The translations under genes and the position numbers were made by a program. Positions 1-4,596 of a stretch of 7,426 bases of DNA are shown here, piece after piece. The DNA is taken from positions 1 to 7,426 of the forward strand of contig JAAYTV010000020.1 of NCBI GenBank assembly GCA_012523655.1. The letters are read 5' to 3'. Source of the DNA: a bacterium. GTDB lineage: Bacteria; Zhuqueibacterota; Zhuqueibacteria; Residuimicrobiales; Residuimicrobiaceae. A model generated the notes under the pieces. The model was not told the DNA's origin. It saw only the letters and a program-made list of their open reading frames with translations, and did not search any database. Each line of letters opens with the position of its first letter. Position 1 is the stretch's first letter.

Positions 1-214
1 ATTTTTGGGCATCCGGGCGCCGCAGTTGATCGATGATCCAGTACAACCGCAACTTCCAACGTAGAACGCCGCGCACCAGTTCGCTGAGCAACGCGCGATC
101 CTCTGCCGGGAGCGGACTGCGATCCAACGTTTGCCGAATCAATAGATCGGCAAAAGCCCCTTGCATCTCGACGCGACAGAGAATCTCCCAAGCCGAACGG
201 CGGGCGCTGTTCAT
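1..214 (-). CDS. rsmB: RsmB, 16S rRNA m5C methyltransferase (5' end only)
   Basis: Only the first 71 codons are present; the gene runs off the left edge. The visible part reads MNSARRSAWEILCRVEMQG and continues with PLPAEDRALLSELVRGVLRW at about residues 34-53. This is the helical NusB-like N-terminal domain that precedes the SAM-dependent methyltransferase domain in RsmB (Sun/Fmu), which methylates C967 of 16S rRNA in E. coli. The catalytic domain and its two cysteines lie outside the window. I chose the ATG at 214 because GGGAG sits 6 nt upstream; an in-frame ATG at 229 would add five residues but has no comparable ribosome binding site. The gene follows fmt by 16 nt, and fmt-rsmB is a common bacterial neighbourhood, which supports the call. 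A NusB-only protein is possible, but context and the RALLSELVRGVLRW stretch favour RsmB. Confidence 0.88.
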   Translation of the reverse strand, partial: MNSARRSAWEILCRVEMQGAFADLLIRQTLDRSPLPAEDRALLSELVRGVLRWKLRLYWIIDQLRRPDAQK

Positions 215-230
215 CCGTTTCTCCCACATC

Positions 231-1169
231 TCAGGAGACCGAGCTCTGAAAGCGATCTCCCGGCGCCAGTGGATATCCCCGCAAAAATTCATCGGCGGTC
301 AGGCTCCGTCTCCCCTCCGGCTGCAGCTGTAAAATCTGCAGTGCGCCGTCGCCGGTGGCAATGGTAAAACCGGCGCCGGGTTGAATCTCCACCACTGAAC
401 CGGGATCTCCTTGTATCGGTCCGGAGGCCGGCCGCATTCGCTGAAATTTGAATAGGCGGTTCTGGCGATAGCTGTAAACGCCCGGTATCGGCGAAAGACC
501 GCGATAGAGATTGTATATTCTGGCCGTAGGCTGCGTCCAGTCGATGCATCCCATCTCTTTATTAATTTTCGGCGCCGCGGTGGCCACGCCGCTCTGCGGC
601 CGCGCCTGCAGTCTGCCGCTCTCAAGTCCGTCTAAAGTCTCCAGCAGCAGATCAGCTCCGAGCACGGCCAGAGTCTGGTATAATTCGCCGGCGATCATGT
701 CATCCGGAATGGCGATCTCTTTCTGCAGCAAAAGTCGGCCGGTGTCCACCTGCTTTTCTATTAAAAACGTGGTGACTCCGGTTCGGGATTCGCCGTTGAG
801 CAAAGCCCAGTTGATGGGCGCTGCCCCGCGGTAGCTCGGCAGCAGGGAGGCATGCAAATTGATGGCGCCTCGCACCGGCAGAGTGAACACCTCAGGCGGC
901 AGAATACGAAAAGCCACGACAATAAAAACCTCTGCGCCGAATCCCTGCAGCGCGGCGATAAATGCGGGATCGGTCAACGACAGCGGTTGCAGAACCGGCA
1001 GACCGGCGCGCTGGGCAGCGAGCTTAACCGGCGAAGCGGTCATCTTTTTGCCCCGGCCCGCCGGCTTGTCCGGAACCGTGACCACAGCCTGCACAGCGTG
1101 CGCACTAGCCAGCAACCGTTGCAAAGTGGGGATCGCGAAATCAGGCGATCCCATAAAAACAACCCGCAT
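231..1169 (-). CDS. fmt: Methionyl-tRNA formyltransferase
   Basis: This cytosolic enzyme transfers a formyl group from 10-formyl-tetrahydrofolate to Met-tRNAfMet, making the initiator tRNA for translation. The 312-aa protein matches the usual length of about 310-320. It opens with the Rossmann-like MRVVFMGSPDFAIPTL, then the tRNA-contacting loop DKPAGRGKKMTASPVK (34-49), and INLHASLLPSYRGAAPIN (103-120). The catalytic triad expected from E. coli Fmt (Asn, His, Asp) is seen as N104, H106 and D142 (in VDTG), with the same relative spacing as N108, H110 and D146. The C-terminal tRNA-binding beta-barrel occupies about residue 208 onward. VVAFRILP (84-91) resembles Bacteroidota-type sequences. The start codon lies 2 nt beyond the yajC stop and has no nearby Shine-Dalgarno sequence, so translational coupling to yajC is likely. 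There is no def (peptide deformylase) gene beside it, unlike the classic def-fmt pair. Confidence 0.97.
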   Translation of the reverse strand: MRVVFMGSPDFAIPTLQRLLASAHAVQAVVTVPDKPAGRGKKMTASPVKLAAQRAGLPVLQPLSLTDPAFIAALQGFGAEVFIVVAFRILPPEVFTLPVRGAINLHASLLPSYRGAAPINWALLNGESRTGVTTFLIEKQVDTGRLLLQKEIAIPDDMIAGELYQTLAVLGADLLLETLDGLESGRLQARPQSGVATAAPKINKEMGCIDWTQPTARIYNLYRGLSPIPGVYSYRQNRLFKFQRMRPASGPIQGDPGSVVEIQPGAGFTIATGDGALQILQLQPEGRRSLTADEFLRGYPLAPGDRFQSSVS

Positions 1170-1171
1170 GC

Positions 1172-1513
1172 TCAGTTGCCGGTCTCTTCGCTGGTCACCT
1201 TACGCGCGATGGAACTGCGGGTGACGCGAATTTTTACATTGTCGGCGATCTTGAGAATGGCGATCTGATCTTTTTTGTCAAAGCCGACGATGGTGCCGAA
1301 AATGCCGCCGATGGTCATCACCTGGTCGCCAGACTGAAGGCTGTCGAGCATCTTGCGCATCTCTTTCTGCTTTTTCGCTTGAGGCCGGAAAAGTAAAAAG
1401 TACATGATCACGAACATCAGAATGATAGGCAGCAGCATGCCCATGGCGCTGCCTCCACCCTGCTGACCGCCGCTGGGACCTGCCATGGCAAACACACTCA
1501 GAAAAGTAGTCAT
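1172..1513 (-). CDS. yajC: YajC, Sec translocon accessory subunit
   Basis: YajC is a small single-pass inner-membrane protein that associates with SecDF and the SecYEG/YidC holotranslocon. The 113-aa product has a short Gly/Gln/Ser-rich N-terminal segment (PSGGQQGGGSAMG, residues 13-25), one hydrophobic helix (about 26-42, MLLPIILMFVIMYFLLF), and the family signature FRPQAKKQKEMRKML (42-56). A small cytoplasmic domain follows, with the typical LQSGDQVMTIGGIFGTIVGF (59-78). The start is well supported: GGAGG lies 5 nt upstream of the ATG (1519-1523 on the minus strand). It follows tgt by 47 nt. The tgt-yajC pairing is widely conserved, but here secD/secF do not follow; fmt does. The glycine-rich lead before the membrane helix is longer than in E. 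coli YajC. Confidence 0.96.
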   Translation of the reverse strand: MTTFLSVFAMAGPSGGQQGGGSAMGMLLPIILMFVIMYFLLFRPQAKKQKEMRKMLDSLQSGDQVMTIGGIFGTIVGFDKKDQIAILKIADNVKIRVTRSSIARKVTSEETGN

Positions 1514-1518
1514 GTCAA

Positions 1519-1523
1519 CCTCC
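1519..1523 (-). promoter_or_regulatory. Shine-Dalgarno of yajC
   Basis: On the minus strand GGAGG is followed by TTGAC and then ATG. It is the strongest ribosome binding site in the minus-strand cluster and fixes the yajC start at 1513. Confidence 0.8.
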
Positions 1524-1560
1524 GAATAAATGTTAGAAATCGTTTAAGGATGTCTCGGGC

Positions 1561-2703
1561 TTATGGGGTATGGCCGCTCGACAATTTCTCCAGCGTCCTT
1601 TTCTTGAATGCGCGGAAACGGCCCTGCCAGATGGCCTGACGCGCCGCATCCATCAGCCGAATATAAAAATACACATTGTGCAGGCTGATCAAACGCAGCA
1701 CCAACAGCTCCTCAGCCTGAAACAGATGCCGTAAATAGGCGCGGGTGAACGTACGGCAGGTGTAACAGTCGCATTCCGGATCGAGGGGCTGGAAGGCCTC
1801 TCTGAATTTTGCGTTCTTGATGACGATCTGGCCATGCGAAGTAAAGGCGGTGCCGTTGCGGCCGTTGCGCGTCGGCATGATGCAGTCGAACATGTCGATG
1901 CCCCGTTCTATGCCTTCCAAAAGATCCTCAGGCTTGCCCACGCCCATCAGGTAGCGCGGTTTATTCGGCGGCAACGACCGGCAGCAGAGCTCGGTCATTT
2001 CATACATGGCCTGTTTCGGTTCGCCCACCGATAGACCGCCGATCGCATATCCGGGAAAATCCATGTCAATAAGTCGGTGCACGCTCTCACTGCGCAGATC
2101 TTCATAAACGCTCCCCTGCACGATCGCAAACAAAAATTGCGCATAGTCGAAACGCGGCCGACTTCGCCGGAACGCCGCGAGGCTGCGCTGCGCCCAATCC
2201 AGCGTCAGCCGGTGCGCTTTGGCCGCATAGGCATAGTCACAAGGATAAGGCGCGCATTCATCCAGCACCATCATAATGTCTGAGCCCAGATCGCGCTGAA
2301 TATCCACCACCTTTTCCGGAGAAAAAAAATGATGCGATCCGTCCAGATGAGATCTAAAGTGCACTCCCTCCGAGGTGATCTTGTTCAATTCCGACAGACT
2401 GAAAATCTGATATCCGCCGCTGTCGGTCAGCATGGGCCGGTGCCAACTGCTAAAAGCCTGCACGCCGCCGGCCCGGCGCACCAGCTCCTCTCCCGGCCGC
2501 AGATAGAGATGGTAGGTGTTGCCCAAAATGATCTGACTGCGGATCTGAAGCAACTCCAGCGGTGAGAGGGCTTTGACGCTGGCTTGAGTGCCCACGGGCA
2601 TAAAAACCGGAGTACGGATAACGCCATGGTCCGTATGGAGAATGCCTGCTCGGGCGTTGCTGTGTCGGTCTGTTTTTAACACTCGAAAAAACATCGATTC
2701 CAT
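1561..2703 (-). CDS. tgt: tRNA-guanine transglycosylase (queuine tRNA-ribosyltransferase)
   Basis: Tgt exchanges the wobble guanine-34 of tRNAs for Asp, Asn, His and Tyr with preQ1, the precursor of queuosine. The 380-aa protein is full length for the bacterial family (about 370-380). Visible landmarks are MLTDSGGYQIFSL (91-103) with the active-site Asp94, VLDEC (146-150), FAIVQGS (192-198), GGLSVGE (222-228) and the nucleophile-bearing MFDCIMPTRNGRNGTAF (271-287, Asp273). The structural zinc site is C311, C313, C316 and H342, with the same spacing as the C-x-C-x2-C...H site of known Tgt enzymes. The ATG at 2703 has AAGG about 11 nt upstream; an in-frame ATG at 2694 (protein beginning MFFRVLKTD) fits typical family N-termini equally well, so the start is uncertain by three residues. 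It lies 31 nt after radA and 47 nt before yajC, probably in one transcript. Confidence 0.97.
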   Translation of the reverse strand: MESMFFRVLKTDRHSNARAGILHTDHGVIRTPVFMPVGTQASVKALSPLELLQIRSQIILGNTYHLYLRPGEELVRRAGGVQAFSSWHRPMLTDSGGYQIFSLSELNKITSEGVHFRSHLDGSHHFFSPEKVVDIQRDLGSDIMMVLDECAPYPCDYAYAAKAHRLTLDWAQRSLAAFRRSRPRFDYAQFLFAIVQGSVYEDLRSESVHRLIDMDFPGYAIGGLSVGEPKQAMYEMTELCCRSLPPNKPRYLMGVGKPEDLLEGIERGIDMFDCIMPTRNGRNGTAFTSHGQIVIKNAKFREAFQPLDPECDCYTCRTFTRAYLRHLFQAEELLVLRLISLHNVYFYIRLMDAARQAIWQGRFRAFKKRTLEKLSSGHTP

Positions 2704-2734
2704 CGATCCGGCAACCTTAGCCGCTCTGGTTAGA

Positions 2735-4102
2735 TTACTGCATTACAACTTCCAGCGCTTTTTCTGCGCTGTCAACCGCAGAGATCAATATCCGGTTCTG
2801 GCGGGTGATCCCTTTTTGATTCCCCTTGGGTACCACCGCACGCCGGAATCCCATCTTTTCCGCTTCACTCAACCGGCTGTCGATCTGAGAGACAGAGCGA
2901 AGCTCGCCGCTCAAGCCGACTTCGCCCAACAGAATCGTCTGAGGATCCAGCACTCGGTTGAGCATGCTGGAGGCGATGCTCGCCAGGATGCCCAGATCAG
3001 CGGCGGTCTCGTCGATGCGCAGACCGCCCACCGCGTTGACAAAGACATCCATGACCGCGACATGATAGCCCAGTCGCTTTTCCAGCACGGCCAACAGCAT
3101 CTGCACGCGTTTATAATCCAGACCGTTGGCCGTTCGCTGCGGCAATCCATAGCCGCTCGCGCTCACCAACGCCTGCACCTCCACCAAAATCGGCCGCGTA
3201 CCCTCCATAGAACAGACCACCGCTGAACCGCTGGCCTCGGTGCGTCGTTCGGTTAAGAACACCAGCGACGGATTGGCTACATCGCGCAGCCCTTTTTCAG
3301 TCATTTCAAATACGCCGATCTCGCGGGTAGAACCGAACCGATTTTTCACTGAACGTAGGATGCGGTAGAAATGATCCCGATCGCCCTCAAACAGCAGCAG
3401 AGCATCCACCATGTGCTCCAATACTTTGGGGCCGGCGATGGCGCCCTCTTTGGTCACATGGCCGACCAGAAACACCGGCAGATTGCGCGTTTTGGCGACC
3501 TGGATCAGCTGCAAGGCACACTCGCGCACCTGACTGACGCTGCCGGGCGCGCTGGTCAGGTCAGAAGAAAACATAGTCTGAATGGAATCGACCACCACGA
3601 ATTGCGGCCGCACACGTTCGATGGCGCTCAGCGTGTTGTCTATCTCGGTCTCCGGCAAAATATACAGATGGTCGGAAATCAGTCCCAATCGTTCCGCACG
3701 CATTTTGGTCTGCTGCGCCGATTCTTCACCGGTTACATAGAGCACGCGAAAAGATTCACGGCTCAATCCCGCAGCCTCTTGCAGCAATAGAGTCGATTTG
3801 CCGATTCCAGGATCACCGGCCACTAGCACCACAGAACCGGCAGCGATGCCGCCGCCAAGCACTCGGTTGAACTCGGGACTGACGGTCTCGATACGCAAAG
3901 CCTGGTCTGTCTGAATGCGGCTGAGCGACACCGCCTCCACGGCGGAAGAGGACCGCGTTCGCTTGGCCGAGGCGACCGGTGCTTTCTCCTCCACCAGGCT
4001 GTTCCAAGCATCACACGCCGGACAGCGACCGGCCCATCGCAGCGATTCGGCGCCGCAGCTCTGACAGATAAAAACCGTTTTTTCGCGTTTGATTTTATTC
4101 AT
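2735..4102 (-). CDS. radA: RadA (Sms), DNA repair and recombination ATPase
   Basis: RadA is a RecA-like ATPase and helicase that promotes branch migration during homologous recombination and repair. From the ATG at 4102 the protein is 455 aa, close to E. coli RadA (460). It shows the N-terminal zinc finger CQSCG...CPACD (C13, C16, C27, C30), Walker A GDPGIGKST (96-104), the Walker B-like strand VVVDSIQTM (169-177), the RadA-specific KNRFGSTREIG (253-263) and a C-terminal Lon-protease-like domain ending with LLGEVGLSGELRSV (391-404). The reading frame is open back to an ATG at 4174, but the extra 24 residues are not family-like and would start upstream of the predicted promoter. The family-like MNKIKREKTVFICQSC start at 4102 is therefore preferred. 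No clear Shine-Dalgarno precedes it, which is unusual for this window. It is the first gene of the minus-strand cluster. Confidence 0.96.
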   Translation of the reverse strand: MNKIKREKTVFICQSCGAESLRWAGRCPACDAWNSLVEEKAPVASAKRTRSSSAVEAVSLSRIQTDQALRIETVSPEFNRVLGGGIAAGSVVLVAGDPGIGKSTLLLQEAAGLSRESFRVLYVTGEESAQQTKMRAERLGLISDHLYILPETEIDNTLSAIERVRPQFVVVDSIQTMFSSDLTSAPGSVSQVRECALQLIQVAKTRNLPVFLVGHVTKEGAIAGPKVLEHMVDALLLFEGDRDHFYRILRSVKNRFGSTREIGVFEMTEKGLRDVANPSLVFLTERRTEASGSAVVCSMEGTRPILVEVQALVSASGYGLPQRTANGLDYKRVQMLLAVLEKRLGYHVAVMDVFVNAVGGLRIDETAADLGILASIASSMLNRVLDPQTILLGEVGLSGELRSVSQIDSRLSEAEKMGFRRAVVPKGNQKGITRQNRILISAVDSAEKALEVVMQ

Positions 4103-4124
4103 CGCAGGCCGTTGTACGGTGCAA

Positions 4125-4153
4125 ATTATATGTTTATTAATCATTAATGTATT
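4125..4153 (-). promoter_or_regulatory. Putative sigma70-type promoter of the radA cluster
   Basis: On the minus strand a perfect TATAAT lies at 4130-4125. With a 17-nt spacer the -35 position (4153-4148) reads AATACA, matching TTGACA only in the last three bases, so the -35 is weak. The predicted start of transcription is near 4118, giving a leader of only about 16 nt before the radA ATG at 4102. Surrounding DNA is very AT-rich, so chance matches are possible. Confidence 0.45.
4136..4148. promoter_or_regulatory. Palindrome ATTAAT-C-ATTAAT, possible operator
   Basis: A perfect 13-nt inverted repeat (two ATTAAT half-sites around one base) lies almost wholly inside the -35/-10 spacer of the predicted radA promoter. 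The position would suit a repressor site, but the region is AT-rich and the half-site is itself palindromic, so chance is a real alternative. Confidence 0.25.
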
Positions 4154-4193
4154 ATTATATTCACATAAAATCAAGGCAATTTTCCCGCTGACC

Positions 4194-4222
4194 TTGACAT
4201 TGTCGTTTTCTTTTTTTAGATT
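4194..4222 (+). promoter_or_regulatory. Putative sigma70-type promoter of the lipoprotein-glycosidase operon
   Basis: A consensus TTGACA (4194-4199) is followed by a 17-nt spacer and TAGATT (4217-4222), which matches four of six bases of the -10 consensus. Predicted transcription starts near 4229, about 17 nt before the ATG at 4246. The spacer contains a run of seven T (4211-4217). It diverges from the radA promoter without overlapping it. If the host's main sigma factor is Bacteroidota-like, the usual consensus would differ and this call would weaken. Confidence 0.5.
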
Positions 4223-4245
4223 GGAAAAACGTAAAGAGGGATATC

Positions 4246-4554
4246 ATGAAATTCAGCATTCTGCTGGTGCTGCCGATTCTGTTCTGCGCCTGCACGAAAA
4301 AAAACGCTGTTGTGGATAAGAACAAGCTGGAACGCTTTGCTCAGGTTTATCACGACTACCTCCTCACCATCACGTCAGACACCAGCCATGCCGAGCTGAA
4401 GGATCGCTATTTACAACGCCTTTTGAACAAACACAACCTGTCTCAGCAGGACTTTCAACAGGCGCAAAAGTTCTATGAAGCCCACCCAGAGTTGTTCGCC
4501 GAAATGCTGGGCCAGGTCACCGAAAAGCTGCAGAAAGCACCAGCCGCGCCATAA
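4246..4554 (+). CDS. Small putative lipoprotein, DUF4296-like
   Basis: The function is unknown. The 102-aa product begins MKFSILLVLPILFCAC, a short positively charged start and hydrophobic stretch ending in a cysteine. This suggests a type II signal peptide with Cys16 as the lipidated residue. The lipobox F-C-A-C is non-canonical because position -3 is Phe rather than Leu, while Ala at -1 is normal. The mature part is mostly helical and charged. Its pattern of a long helix, then YLQRLLNKHNLSQQDFQQ (54-71), KFYEAHPELFAEML (74-87) and a final helix resembles DUF4296 of Bacteroidota lipoproteins (a kHgit-x-eqF segment followed by a yY-x2-np segment). That assignment is by eye. The ATG at 4246 has an AAGAGGG ribosome binding site (4233-4239 region) at good distance. 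It is the first gene of the plus-strand operon, 42 nt before the glycosidase-like gene. A run of eight A (4297-4304) lies just after the lipobox codons. Confidence 0.8.
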   Translation: MKFSILLVLPILFCACTKKNAVVDKNKLERFAQVYHDYLLTITSDTSHAELKDRYLQRLLNKHNLSQQDFQQAQKFYEAHPELFAEMLGQVTEKLQKAPAAP

Positions 4555-4586
4555 TCCCGAGCTGAAATCCGTATCCACAATCAACC

Positions 4587-4591
4587 AGGAG
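4587..4591 (+). promoter_or_regulatory. Shine-Dalgarno of the 816-aa glycosidase-like gene
   Basis: AGGAG stands 5 nt before the ATG at 4597 and decides this start, which also places a signal peptide at the N-terminus. Confidence 0.75.
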
Positions 4592-4596
4592 CCTTC

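Noticed and set aside
1514..1560. Possible promoter or terminator in the tgt-yajC gap
   Set aside because: No paired -35/-10 elements and no hairpin were visible; only the yajC ribosome binding site stands out.
2588..3226. A 212-codon open frame on the plus strand over the radA 3' end and tgt 5' end
   Set aside because: It is antisense to two clear housekeeping genes, rich in His, Gln and Arg as expected of a shadow frame, and has no recognisable domain.
4103..4174. N-terminal extension of RadA by 24 residues from an ATG at 4174
   Set aside because: The extension is not RadA-like, lacks a ribosome binding site and lies upstream of the predicted transcription start.
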